Assembly (NCBI RefSeq): GCF_004115975.1
Contig: NZ_SDDZ01000008.1
Coordinates: 103,037 to 167,036, forward strand
Source of the DNA: Gelidibacter gilvus
GTDB taxonomy: Bacteria > Bacteroidota > Bacteroidia > Flavobacteriales > Flavobacteriaceae
Direction: 5' to 3'
DNA length: 64,000 nucleotides
Part shown: one piece after another, positions 50,498-59,225 of the stretch
Layout: each line of letters opens with the position of its first letter
Numbering within the stretch: position 1 is the stretch's first letter
The notes under the pieces: model-generated
Databases searched by the model: none
The model's input: the letters and a program-made list of their open reading frames with translations, nothing else
Told to the model about the DNA's origin: nothing
Position numbers and translations under genes: made by a program

Positions 50498-51592
50498 TTA
50501 TAAATACTTTACAGGATTGGTGTTTATCTTCGATAAAACGACTGCAAAATTAGTAATTTTTTTTGAGAGATAGTTAGCTAAAAAGGTTTTTGTGAACTGT
50601 TCGCTTTCATAATGACCAATATCTGCTAAAATAATTAGATCTTCTGCTGAGAAAAAATCATGATATTTCAAATCTGCAGTGATAAAAACGTCAGCTTTTG
50701 CAGCCTTCGCTGCGCCAATGGCAAAACTACCAGAGCCACCAAGGACTGCAATGCGCTTCACTTTTTCTTTAGTTAATTTTGAATGTCTGATACAAGAAAC
50801 ATTCATTTTTTGCTTTACAAACTGTAAAAAATCGTCTGTTTTCATCTCATTTGGAAGTTCACCAACCATTCCCATGCCAATATGCTGATTGTAATTGTCT
50901 AAGGTGGTAATTTCAAACGCCACCTCTTCATAAGGATGGTTTTTAAAAAGCGCGTTGAGAATTGGGCGTTCCAAATGCTTCTGAAAGGTGACTGAAATTT
51001 GGGTTTCTTCTTCTTGGCGATATTCACCGCGTTGCCCAACGGTTGGATCGGAAGCTTCATTGCCTTTAAAAGTACCGGTGCCTTGGGTATTGAAACTGCA
51101 ATTTTCATAGTTACCGATGGTGCCGGCACCAGATTGAAATAAAGCTAGTCGTAAGGCATCGGCATCCTTTTGTGGCACGTAAGTGGTCAGTTTTTTAATG
51201 GTGCCTTGTTGCGGCAGCAGAATTTTTTTATTTTCGATGCCCAAAGTGTTGCATATAATGTCATTGACACCTTGTAAGGAATTATCCAAGGCCGTATGAA
51301 TGGCGAAAATGGCAATATCATGTTTGATGGCTTTTAAAACCACACGCTCTACATAATTGGCACCATTGAGTTTTTTCAATCCTTTAAAAATGATAGGATG
51401 GAAACTGACAATCAAGTTGCAGTTATTGGTGATGGCTTCATCTACAACACTTTCTAAAGTATCTAAGGTTATCAAAACTCCTGTAAGGGGCGCGTTTTTA
51501 TCACCAACCAATAGACCAACATTATCAAAATCTTCGGCGTAAGCTAAAGGTGCCAATTCTTCGAGATGAGTGATGACATCTTGGATTATCAT
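50498..51592 (-). CDS. Nif3-like dinuclear metal centre hexameric protein
   Basis: 364 residues, the long form with a PII-like inserted domain between two Nif3 halves (insert about residues 125-235). First half: LAPLAYAEDFDNVGLLVGD, CNLIVSFHPIIFKGLKKL and IFAIHTALDNSLQGVND; second half: VAVLGGSGSFAIGAAKAAKADVFITADLKYHDFF (in parts) and DIGHYESEQFTK. The family binds two metal ions in a hexameric cage; proposed activities include GTP cyclohydrolase-like and phosphatase functions, unproven here. Upstream is an exact promoter element. Confidence 0.92.
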   Translation of the reverse strand: MIIQDVITHLEELAPLAYAEDFDNVGLLVGDKNAPLTGVLITLDTLESVVDEAITNNCNLIVSFHPIIFKGLKKLNGANYVERVVLKAIKHDIAIFAIHTALDNSLQGVNDIICNTLGIENKKILLPQQGTIKKLTTYVPQKDADALRLALFQSGAGTIGNYENCSFNTQGTGTFKGNEASDPTVGQRGEYRQEEETQISVTFQKHLERPILNALFKNHPYEEVAFEITTLDNYNQHIGMGMVGELPNEMKTDDFLQFVKQKMNVSCIRHSKLTKEKVKRIAVLGGSGSFAIGAAKAAKADVFITADLKYHDFFSAEDLIILADIGHYESEQFTKTFLANYLSKKITNFAVVLSKINTNPVKYL

Positions 51593-51618
51593 ATGTTTTT
51601 TAGCTTTTAGGTTACTTG

Positions 51619-51626
51619 CAAAGATA
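51619..51626 (-). promoter_or_regulatory. -7 promoter element of the Nif3-like operon
   Basis: TATCTTTG followed by CA on the minus strand, an exact TAnnTTTG match, 27 bases before the start at 51592. On the other strand TATTTTCG at 51635-51642 may serve the lipoprotein gene. Confidence 0.55.
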
Positions 51627-51666
51627 AAATATTATATTTTCGTTGTAAACAAGTCCTTTGAATAAT

Positions 51667-52188
51667 ATGAAATATATACTTATGCTCATTTTCACTATAA
51701 GTTTAGTGGGCTGTCAATCTACAAAGAAAAACCCTTCTGAAGCGTCGGAGTTGGAACTTCCAAATACCGATTTATATGAACCTTTAGAGAGTGAAGCATC
51801 ATCTGAAGATGAAAATTATCAAGCAGCACTCGATTTTATCAACTCTTATATTGAAAGTATCGATCAACTTGAAATTCTTGAATTTGCGAGAAATTCATCG
51901 CTTGCTACCGATAAATTGAAATCAGAATTAGAGAACATAGTTATTTTGGCTTGGGAAGAAAATCCTAGAATTGGGTTGTTGGCAGATCCTCTGTTTGATG
52001 CACAAGATTATCCTCCTAATGGCTTTGAGCTTCATGAATTTAATCCCCAAACCGGCTATGTCATTGTTAAAGGGATAGATTGGGAAGACTTTAAAGTAGC
52101 TATGCAAGTGGTTGATGTGGACGGTCATATAATGGTGGACGGCTGCGGAATTGTGAATATGCCCGAAAATAAGCGAATTGAACGGTAA
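51667..52188 (+). CDS. Hypothetical lipoprotein
   Basis: 173 residues from the ATG at 51667 (MKYILMLIFTISLVGCQSTKK); the lipobox is LVGC. An acidic linker (SEASELELPNTDLYEPLESE) precedes a small globular domain with ALDFINSYIESIDQLEILEF, NSSLATDKLKSELENIV, NPRIGLLADPLFDAQDYP and VDGCGIVNMP. The ending resembles DUF3828-type domains, with the repeated 'D-P-(L/I)-x-x-A-Q-D-x-P' phrase; this is a weak impression. Function unknown. It is divergent from the Nif3-like operon and precedes lpxK by 67 bases. Confidence 0.75.
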   Translation: MKYILMLIFTISLVGCQSTKKNPSEASELELPNTDLYEPLESEASSEDENYQAALDFINSYIESIDQLEILEFARNSSLATDKLKSELENIVILAWEENPRIGLLADPLFDAQDYPPNGFELHEFNPQTGYVIVKGIDWEDFKVAMQVVDVDGHIMVDGCGIVNMPENKRIER

Positions 52189-52254
52189 AATGGCGGACGG
52201 ACTTTTCTTTGAAGGCAACAATTGCCCGTGCTTTCTCCTATCAGCGATATAATT

Positions 52255-53262
52255 ATGATGAAATTTCTAAGGTATTTGCTTTTGCCCGTTGTTCCCGTTT
52301 ACTACTTGGTAACCTGGCTGAGAAATATATTATATGATTTTGGAATCAAGAAATCCACATCTTATACTTTTCCTGTGATCTGCGTTGGAAATTTGAGTGT
52401 TGGAGGCACAGGAAAGTCACCGATGATTGAATATTTAATCCGATTGTTGAAATCTGAATACCACCTTGCGACACTCAGTAGAGGTTATAAAAGACAAACC
52501 GAAGGTTTTGTGATAGCCGATGAAAACGCATCTGCAAGTTCTATTGGGGATGAGCCGTTTCAGTTTTATCAGAAATTTGACAATATCATTGTAAGCGTTG
52601 ATTCGGATAGAGTTCATGGTATTTCTCAGCTGACCGATGTACCAAATCCTCCTGAAATTATTTTGCTTGATGATGCGTTCCAACACCGAAAGGTCAAGGC
52701 TGGGTTTAATATTTTACTGACCGCTTTTGATGATCTTTATACAGAGGATATCCTGTTGCCCACAGGGAATTTAAGGGAACCGAGACAAGGAGCAAAACGT
52801 GCCGACATTATTGTAGTGACCAAATGTCCTGAAAATTTATCTGAAGAAAGAAAGCAGCAAATTACGAATGACATAAATCCTTTAGCACATCAAGAGGTGT
52901 TTTTTGGGCGGATTGCCTATGCTAAATCCGTAAGAAATAATGGAAACCAGTTGGACTTGGAAACCCTTGAAAATCGGCCATTTACTTTAGTCACCGGGAT
53001 TGCCAATCCGAAGCCTTTGGTGGATCATTTAAAATCGTTAGGATTACAATTTGAACATTTAAAGTTCAAAGACCACCATGATTTTAATGAGACTGATATT
53101 GCGATTTTAAAACAAAAACCATTACTCGTCACCACCGAAAAGGACATGGTGCGTTTGCAACCTCATTTTAATGAAAGCGGTAGCCTATATTATCTGCCTA
53201 TTGAAATAAGAATGGATAGGCAAGCACAATTTGATACTTTGATAAGTAATTTTATTAAATAG
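52255..53262 (+). CDS. lpxK: Tetraacyldisaccharide 4'-kinase
   Basis: Phosphorylates the 4' position of the lipid A precursor at the inner membrane. Start ATG at 52255 (MMKFLRYLLLPVVPVYYLVT), which begins with the membrane-associating helix; eleven codons further upstream are open but not family-like. The P-loop is VGNLSVGGTGKSP; also visible are LSRGYKRQTEGFVIAD, IGDEPFQFYQKFDNIIV, LDDAFQHRKVKAGFNILL, TGNLREPRQGAKRADIIVVTKCP (in parts), and VTTEKDMVRL. The 335 residues are usual. Its last 8 bases overlap the convergent histidine kinase gene. Confidence 0.94.
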   Translation: MMKFLRYLLLPVVPVYYLVTWLRNILYDFGIKKSTSYTFPVICVGNLSVGGTGKSPMIEYLIRLLKSEYHLATLSRGYKRQTEGFVIADENASASSIGDEPFQFYQKFDNIIVSVDSDRVHGISQLTDVPNPPEIILLDDAFQHRKVKAGFNILLTAFDDLYTEDILLPTGNLREPRQGAKRADIIVVTKCPENLSEERKQQITNDINPLAHQEVFFGRIAYAKSVRNNGNQLDLETLENRPFTLVTGIANPKPLVDHLKSLGLQFEHLKFKDHHDFNETDIAILKQKPLLVTTEKDMVRLQPHFNESGSLYYLPIEIRMDRQAQFDTLISNFIK

Positions 53263-55486
53263 ACGTTGTTGATTTTTGGTTTGATTTTAGCACGTTGTAA
53301 AGTTTCTTCTCGAAATCTTCCTGCTTAAATGGTTTTGAGATGATATCGTCAAATCCAGCCTCATCAAATTCGTGCATTTTATCTTCTATAGTAACGGCTG
53401 TAAGCGCAAAAATAGTGAGTTCCTTATCAAAGGTTCTAATGATTTTTGTAGCTTCAATTCCGCTTATCCCAGGCATGTGGATGTCCATCAAAACAACATC
53501 ATATTGTTCTTGTTGAACGCGATCCACCGCATCTTCACCATTATCGACAACATCACAATAAAGGTTCATCTTGTTTAAAATCTTACGGGTTATCATTTGG
53601 TTGATCTTGTTGTCTTCAACAACCAAAATTTTGATATTTGTCAAGTCCAATGTATTAAATTCGTTAAGGGTTTTAGGTTTAGCAGTAATTACTGGTTCAG
53701 GTGCATAGAGTAGAGGGATTTCAAAAATGAAGGTTGATCCTTTTCCGAGTTCACTTTTTAAATAAATTTTTCCTTTTAAAATTTCAATAAGTCCTTTTAC
53801 AATGGAGAGACCAAGTCCGGTTCCTCCATATTTTCTGTTGATTTGAATGGAACCTTGAGAGAAACTTTCAAACATGTTTTCTTGTTTCTCTTTAGTAATT
53901 CCGATGCCATTATCTTCAATTTCAAATCTTATGATATAGTTATCGTCTGTCTTTGAGTGTTTTTTCAATCGCACCCAAATATCACCGTCTTTAGTAAACT
54001 TAATCGCATTCCCGATGAGGTTAATTAGAATTTGTGAGATTTTCAATTGGTCTGCTATAAACGTTACAGGCAAACTATCATCATATTCATAATGGAGTTG
54101 GACATTGTTGTCCAAGGCTGAATTGCTCAACGCTGAAACCACATTTTCTACCTTTTTCTGTAAATTGAATACCTCAGGATCCAAATCAACTTTATTGGCT
54201 TCAATTTTATTGATCTGTAGAATATCGTTGATAAACGTCAATAAATAATCGCCAGAAAATTTTAGCGATTTTAAATGCGGCAACTGATCTGGTTTAGGTT
54301 TCTCATCCAGAAGCATATTGGTCAAGCCTGTCACGGCGTAGAGCGGCGTTCTGAGCTCGTGTGTTACCGTTGATAAGAAGTTGGCTTTTGTTTTGGAGGC
54401 TAATTCCGCTTTTTCCTTTGCAACAATAAGCTCATCATTCTTTTTATGGAGCATGTTGTTGGTCTTAAGCCTAATGTTGTTGTTTTTATAAAGCGATAAC
54501 GTAAGTAACGATAGAATGGTAATTAATGCGATACTTAAGATGGTTGTAATTCTGGTCAGATTATTTGAGGCATCGGCTTCTTCAAGCTTTACTTCCATTT
54601 GCTTGCGCTCAGAATCTTTATATTCCGTAATAAACTGCGATTTTTTTTCAGGGGATAGATTTTCACGTTTGATATCTAATAATGAATCTGATAACTGAAT
54701 GTGTTTCCTTAAGTATTGATTGGAAAGTTTATAATCTTCATTTGCCTGATAGATATCGCTCAACGTCAAATAGCCATCATTAATGTATTCGGGAATGTTG
54801 TTTTTTATTGCCAGTTCCAATCCTTGATTGGCCATGGAAAGCGCTAAATCTTCATTTCCAAGTTTATGAAGTACTTTTCCGCTGTTAATGTAGGCACTGC
54901 TTAAAATATTGACCTGGTTATATTTTTTTGCCAATATGATGGTTTTCTCAAGCTTTCCTTTGGCAGTTTTATAATCTTCCAATTCAATATAAACCTTGGC
55001 TTCATTTAAATTGACATCAGTAATGAGCCGTTCTAGACCTTCTTCTTCGAATCTGGTTTTGGCAGAATTAAAGTAATCCAGTGCAATAGGATATTCCTTT
55101 TTACTTGTATGAAGTATGCCACGTACATTATAGGTGATGGCCAAGTTGGTATAGTCGTTGGTCTCTCTCTGCAGCTCAGCGGCCTTAGTTAAGGACACCA
55201 ACGCATTTTCTGGCTCTTCAACAATAAATTGAACTTTTGCAATTTTGGTATGGATGCTGCCTTCACTTTTTTTATCGCCAATTTGTTTGGCAATCGCTAA
55301 AGCTTTTTCGAGATTTTCTTTGGCGTTATAGTAATCGCCACGCTCCGTTTCAAAACCAGATTGGGTAATGTAGTTTTGAACGCGCATCTTAAGAATGTCA
55401 ATATCTTCAGTAGCATTATTTTGTGCAAATAATGTCATGGATATTAAAACAAAAAAAGCAACTATATGGTATTTAGGTTGGGACAT
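53255..55486 (-). CDS. TPR-containing hybrid histidine kinase/response regulator
   Basis: 743 residues. Signal peptide or first helix (to about residue 22), tetratricopeptide repeats (about 40-265), a transmembrane helix (about 312-332), a HisKA dimerisation domain with the phosphorylated His376 in FLSTVTHELRTPLYAV, an HATPase_c domain (NLIGNAIKFTKDGDIWV, FEIEDNGIGI, YGGTGLGLSIVKGL), and a receiver domain with Asp668 in YDVVLMDIHMPGISG. Phosphorelay proteins of this type pass the signal on via an HPt protein or direct partner not seen here. The TPR region in the periplasm probably senses a ligand or protein. Convergent overlap with lpxK by 8 bases. Confidence 0.93.
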   Translation of the reverse strand: MSQPKYHIVAFFVLISMTLFAQNNATEDIDILKMRVQNYITQSGFETERGDYYNAKENLEKALAIAKQIGDKKSEGSIHTKIAKVQFIVEEPENALVSLTKAAELQRETNDYTNLAITYNVRGILHTSKKEYPIALDYFNSAKTRFEEEGLERLITDVNLNEAKVYIELEDYKTAKGKLEKTIILAKKYNQVNILSSAYINSGKVLHKLGNEDLALSMANQGLELAIKNNIPEYINDGYLTLSDIYQANEDYKLSNQYLRKHIQLSDSLLDIKRENLSPEKKSQFITEYKDSERKQMEVKLEEADASNNLTRITTILSIALITILSLLTLSLYKNNNIRLKTNNMLHKKNDELIVAKEKAELASKTKANFLSTVTHELRTPLYAVTGLTNMLLDEKPKPDQLPHLKSLKFSGDYLLTFINDILQINKIEANKVDLDPEVFNLQKKVENVVSALSNSALDNNVQLHYEYDDSLPVTFIADQLKISQILINLIGNAIKFTKDGDIWVRLKKHSKTDDNYIIRFEIEDNGIGITKEKQENMFESFSQGSIQINRKYGGTGLGLSIVKGLIEILKGKIYLKSELGKGSTFIFEIPLLYAPEPVITAKPKTLNEFNTLDLTNIKILVVEDNKINQMITRKILNKMNLYCDVVDNGEDAVDRVQQEQYDVVLMDIHMPGISGIEATKIIRTFDKELTIFALTAVTIEDKMHEFDEAGFDDIISKPFKQEDFEKKLYNVLKSNQKSTTSI

Positions 55487-55536
55487 TTTTGGTCACTTTA
55501 TGGAAACAAATATAATTATTTATTCGACAAAAGCGA

Positions 55537-56532
55537 CTATTTCTTCGACAAATTGCTTATTAAATCTAGAATTCGACTTGAATATCCAGTTTCGTTATCA
55601 TACCAACCCACAATTTTGATCATGTTGCCAATGACGGAAGTCATTTGAGAATCAAAAATACAGGAGTTCGGATTACCAACAATATCAATGGAGACAATAG
55701 GGTCTTCCGTATATTCCAAAATGCCTTTGAGATGCGTTTCTGAAGCTTTTTTGAAGGCTTCGTTTATTTCTTCAATGGATACTGTGTTTTCAACGTTTAA
55801 AGTAATGTCAGTTAAAGAACCATTCGGAACAGGAACGCGAATGCCACAACCACCAATAACATCACTTAGTTTAGGGAAAATCTTGGTCAGAGCTTTTGCC
55901 GCTCCCGTTGTCGTTGGAACGATAGATTGACCTGCCGCCCGAGCGCGTCTTAAATCTTTGTGTGGTTGGTCATGTAAACTTTGATCTGTGGTGTACGAAT
56001 GAACTGTAGTAATGTACGCCTGTTTAATGCCACAAAGATCGTCAATGACAGCAAGCATTGGTGCTGCATTATTTGTGGTACAGGAAGCATTAGAGATGAT
56101 GGTTTCCGTTCCGTTCAGGATGTCATCGTTAACTCCCAAGACGATCGTTTTTATAGAATCATCTATAGGAGGGACGGATAGAATGACCTTTTTTGCACCG
56201 TTTTTAAGATGGTTTTCTAACGCTTCTAAGGATTTAAATTTCCCTGTGGCTTCAATAACGAAATCGACGTCATAAGGTGTCCAATCAATATCTTCAATCT
56301 GTTTGTGATTAAGCAAAGGAATTTGTTGCGCGTCAAAAATGATGTGGTTGTCATCAAAGCTGATCTTATTTTTTAATACGCCATGAATACTGTCGTATTT
56401 AATCAGGTGGCTTAAGGTTCTGGCATCTGCCAAATCATTAATGGCAACTACCTGAATGCCCTCACGTTCTTGAATAAGTCTGAATACCCGCCGACCAATT
56501 CGTCCAAAGCCGTTGATTGCGACCCTGATCAT
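55537..56532 (-). CDS. gap: Glyceraldehyde-3-phosphate dehydrogenase
   Basis: Oxidises and phosphorylates glyceraldehyde 3-phosphate. 331 residues with the nucleotide loop AINGFGRIGRRVFR, the NAD-preferring Asp33 (INDL), the catalytic Cys151 in ISNASCTTNNAAP, and HSYTTDQSLHDQPHKDLRRARAAGQSIVPT in parts, then WYDNETGYSSR. The stop codon of lipA shares a base with its start (TAATG), so translation is coupled. A flavobacterium often has more than one GAPDH; the one beside lipA may not be the main glycolytic copy, which is an inference. Confidence 0.93.
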   Translation of the reverse strand: MIRVAINGFGRIGRRVFRLIQEREGIQVVAINDLADARTLSHLIKYDSIHGVLKNKISFDDNHIIFDAQQIPLLNHKQIEDIDWTPYDVDFVIEATGKFKSLEALENHLKNGAKKVILSVPPIDDSIKTIVLGVNDDILNGTETIISNASCTTNNAAPMLAVIDDLCGIKQAYITTVHSYTTDQSLHDQPHKDLRRARAAGQSIVPTTTGAAKALTKIFPKLSDVIGGCGIRVPVPNGSLTDITLNVENTVSIEEINEAFKKASETHLKGILEYTEDPIVSIDIVGNPNSCIFDSQMTSVIGNMIKIVGWYDNETGYSSRILDLISNLSKK

Positions 56533-57410
56533 TAGTGAATGTGTTTTTGAGCTTTGTAAGAAGATCTTACCAAGGCGCTACTTTCGACGTGTCTGAAGCC
56601 AAGATCCAATCCAATGGTTTCATATTCTTTAAACTGTTCAGGAAGAATAAACTGTTTTACAGGCAAATGCTTTTTACTAGGTTGTAAGTATTGCCCAATG
56701 GTCACCACATCAACGTCATTAGCTCTTAAATCATGTAAGGTTTCAATAACTTCCTCACGAGTTTCGCCAAGACCAAGCATGATACCCGATTTTGTCCTGC
56801 GTTGTCCCTGAGTTTTTAAATATTTAAGAACGCCTAAACTACGCTCATATTTCGCCTGAATTCTTACTTCACGGGTCAATCTTTTGACGGTTTCTATATT
56901 ATGTGAAACCACTTCAGGCGCCACATCAACGATCCGATCAATATGGTGTTCTATACCTTGAAAATCAGGAATAAGTGTTTCTAATGTGATATCAGGATTC
57001 ATACGTCGCACCGCCTTCACGGTTTCTGCCCACATGATGCTTCCCATGTCTTTCAAATCATCTCTATCAACACTGGTTAAAACCGCGTGCTTAATATTCA
57101 TGATTTTTATGGAACGTGCTACTTTTTCGGGTTCATCCCAATCTAAAGTTTCTGGACGTCCGGTTTTTACACCACAAAAGCCACAAGAACGCGTGCATAT
57201 ATTTCCTAAGATCATAAAGGTGGCTGTACCTTCTCCCCAACATTCGCCCATGTTTGGACAGCTTCCTGAGGTACAGATCGTGTTTAAATTATATTTATCC
57301 ACCAGACCTCTAAGTTCTGTGTATTTTTTACCGGTGGGCAGTTTTACTCTTAGCCATTTCGGTTTTGGGATACGTTCTGGAATTACTTTTGAAATAGTTT
57401 CTGCACTCAT
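56532..57410 (-). CDS. lipA: Lipoyl synthase
   Basis: Radical SAM enzyme that inserts two sulfur atoms into octanoyl groups on lipoyl domains. 292 residues, with the auxiliary cluster ligands in CTSGSCPNMGEC and the radical SAM cluster ligands in CTRSCGFCGV. Then AVLTSVDRDDLKDMGS, HNIETVKRLTREVR, KSGIMLGLGETREEV, GQYLQPSKKHLPV and SSALVRSSYKA are standard. Start at 57410 (MSAETISKVIPER). Downstream, gap overlaps by one base. Confidence 0.96.
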   Translation of the reverse strand: MSAETISKVIPERIPKPKWLRVKLPTGKKYTELRGLVDKYNLNTICTSGSCPNMGECWGEGTATFMILGNICTRSCGFCGVKTGRPETLDWDEPEKVARSIKIMNIKHAVLTSVDRDDLKDMGSIMWAETVKAVRRMNPDITLETLIPDFQGIEHHIDRIVDVAPEVVSHNIETVKRLTREVRIQAKYERSLGVLKYLKTQGQRRTKSGIMLGLGETREEVIETLHDLRANDVDVVTIGQYLQPSKKHLPVKQFILPEQFKEYETIGLDLGFRHVESSALVRSSYKAQKHIH

Positions 57411-57431
57411 CTATTAGGAAATTTACAAAGA

Positions 57432-57439
57432 CAAAGGTA
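57432..57439 (-). promoter_or_regulatory. -7 promoter element of lipA
   Basis: TACCTTTG on the minus strand, an exact TAnnTTTG match, 22 bases before the lipA start. Confidence 0.6.
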
Positions 57440-57462
57440 CAAAGTATATTTGAAAATATATA

Positions 57463-58677
57463 TTATAGCGTGGTCAGATACCAAATGCTAAAGCCAATTA
57501 AAAAGAGAATCCCTAAACAACTTAATACGTGCATTCTTAGAGATGGTCGCCATTCAATAGGTGTGTGTTTACTGCTTATCAGCTTATAATTTATAATGGC
57601 ATAAAATGGTGCGGTCAAAAATGAAATGATGGTGGCCACTTTTATGAGCAAGCCCATTTCTGAACCTAAGAAGAAGAAAATAGAAACGGTTCCGACAATC
57701 AAGATGCCAATCCACCACAAGTAATTATGTTTTGAAAAACTGCCAAAAAGCAATTCTGATGTTCTGGCCATAGTTCTTGGAGAAGCATCCAAAGTGGTTA
57801 ATGTTGTACTGAACATAGTCGTAAAAGCGGCGATACCGATGATGAGATAAGACCAATTTCCTAAGCTTTTCGTGTACATGGAGATGAGCTGATTGGAAAA
57901 TTCACCAGCTTTGTCACTAAATGTGGAGCCGCTTTGAAACATCACCAAGGCGCCAAGTGCCATAAATCCGATACCTATAATTATAGTCGCCAAATAGCCC
58001 ACATTAAAATCGAAGAGCGATGATTTTACGTCATAATCTTTGTTCACTTTTTGTTTCTCCAATGCCCATAGTGATTGCCATACTGAAATGTCCAAAGGTG
58101 CAGGCATCCAGCCCATGAAAGCAATTAAAAACCCAATTTCCAAGGTGTTCTCTGGTAATTTTTGGGCGAATGATAGAGGTAGTGTGTTGGTTTTCAATGC
58201 GAGAACTACCGCAATTATGGTGCTTACGGTGAGTGTAATGACAATGATTTTCATTATTTGATCGAGAAAGCTGTATTTACCTTTTATCAATATGAGCGCA
58301 CAAATTGAAAGAATAATGACCGCCCATATTTCTGATGAAATGAGATTTCCAAAAAGAGAGGAAGCAATACCTGCGGTCACAATGGTTACCGTGGTTTGGA
58401 TGGTAAACATGGTAGTGAAAGTAAGGATGAAATAAGCAATTAAGACGCCTTTGCCCATTTTCTTATAGCCATCCAAAAGACTTTCTCCTGTTGCCAAAGC
58501 ATACCTTGGTGCGAATTGAAAAAACGGATATTTAAAAATATGCACCAAAATCAACGCCCAAATAAGACCATAGCCAAAATCGGCACCGGCGCGCGTAGAT
58601 TGAACTAAATGAGAAACACCAATAGCAGCTCCGGCAAACAATAAACCGGGGCCTAATTTTTTAAAACTGATTTTCAC
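57463..58677 (-). CDS. Nramp-family metal ion transporter relative without the DPGN motif
   Basis: 404 residues, about 11 hydrophobic segments, no signal peptide. The start GPGLLFAGAAIGVSHLVQSTRAG aligns with Nramp helix 1, but the metal-binding D-P-G-N is Gly-Val-Ser-His here (residues 20-23). Helix 6 has GWMPAPLDISVWQSLW, with MPAP (191-194) in place of the usual M-P-H. The fold family is clear; the substrate is probably not the usual Mn2+/Fe2+. The gene ends an apparent operon of four: small membrane protein, glycosyltransferase, sigma factor, transporter. Confidence 0.88.
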   Translation of the reverse strand: MKISFKKLGPGLLFAGAAIGVSHLVQSTRAGADFGYGLIWALILVHIFKYPFFQFAPRYALATGESLLDGYKKMGKGVLIAYFILTFTTMFTIQTTVTIVTAGIASSLFGNLISSEIWAVIILSICALILIKGKYSFLDQIMKIIVITLTVSTIIAVVLALKTNTLPLSFAQKLPENTLEIGFLIAFMGWMPAPLDISVWQSLWALEKQKVNKDYDVKSSLFDFNVGYLATIIIGIGFMALGALVMFQSGSTFSDKAGEFSNQLISMYTKSLGNWSYLIIGIAAFTTMFSTTLTTLDASPRTMARTSELLFGSFSKHNYLWWIGILIVGTVSIFFFLGSEMGLLIKVATIISFLTAPFYAIINYKLISSKHTPIEWRPSLRMHVLSCLGILFLIGFSIWYLTTL

Positions 58678-58679
58678 TG

Positions 58680-59225
58680 CTATTTAATAATTATTTCTGC
58701 CAATAATTTTTTTGCTCTTAAAAGCTTGACCTTAACGTTGTTTATGGGTTCGTTAAGTTCTTCAGATATTTCCTTATAGGTCAATTCCTGAAAATATCTC
58801 AAGTTGATGACTTCTTGATAATGTGGCTTTAATTTCTTTATGTCCCGAAGTAATTTGGCTAAATTCTGCTCAGTGATAAGTTTGTCTTCAGGAGAAGGAG
58901 ATTCGTCAATGATGTCATGAAAATGATCATCATTACTTTGATTTGGTCTGTTTTGAATAGAGGATTTTCGTTTCCTTACCAAATCAATATGAATGTTTTT
59001 AGAGATGGTAATCAGCCATGTTTTAAATTCATAGGTCTCGTTATAGGTTCCAATTTTGTCGAATGCTTTTGAAAATGTCTGAATGGCGATATCCTCGGCG
59101 TCGTTTTCATTTTCGGTGCGCTTCAATTGAAAACCGTAGACATCATTCCAAAAAAAATCCAACAAGGCATTAAATGCTGATTGATCATTTTTTTTTGCTT
59201 TTTCAATGATTTCTTTTATTTCCAA
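58680..59225 (-). CDS. RNA polymerase sigma factor, ECF (sigma-70) type
   Basis: 181 residues with sigma region 2 (DAEDIAIQTFSKAFDKIGTY, FKTWLITISKNIHIDLVRKRK) and region 4 (LNLRYFQELTYKEISEELNE in parts, PINNVKVKLLRAKKLLAEI as helix-turn-helix). No region 3 is present, as in ECF factors. No anti-sigma gene is nearby; it overlaps the start region with the glycosyltransferase gene by 10 bases (59216-59225) and ends two bases before the Nramp-like gene, so it is embedded in that operon. The regulon is unknown. Confidence 0.92.
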   Translation of the reverse strand: MEIKEIIEKAKKNDQSAFNALLDFFWNDVYGFQLKRTENENDAEDIAIQTFSKAFDKIGTYNETYEFKTWLITISKNIHIDLVRKRKSSIQNRPNQSNDDHFHDIIDESPSPEDKLITEQNLAKLLRDIKKLKPHYQEVINLRYFQELTYKEISEELNEPINNVKVKLLRAKKLLAEIIIK

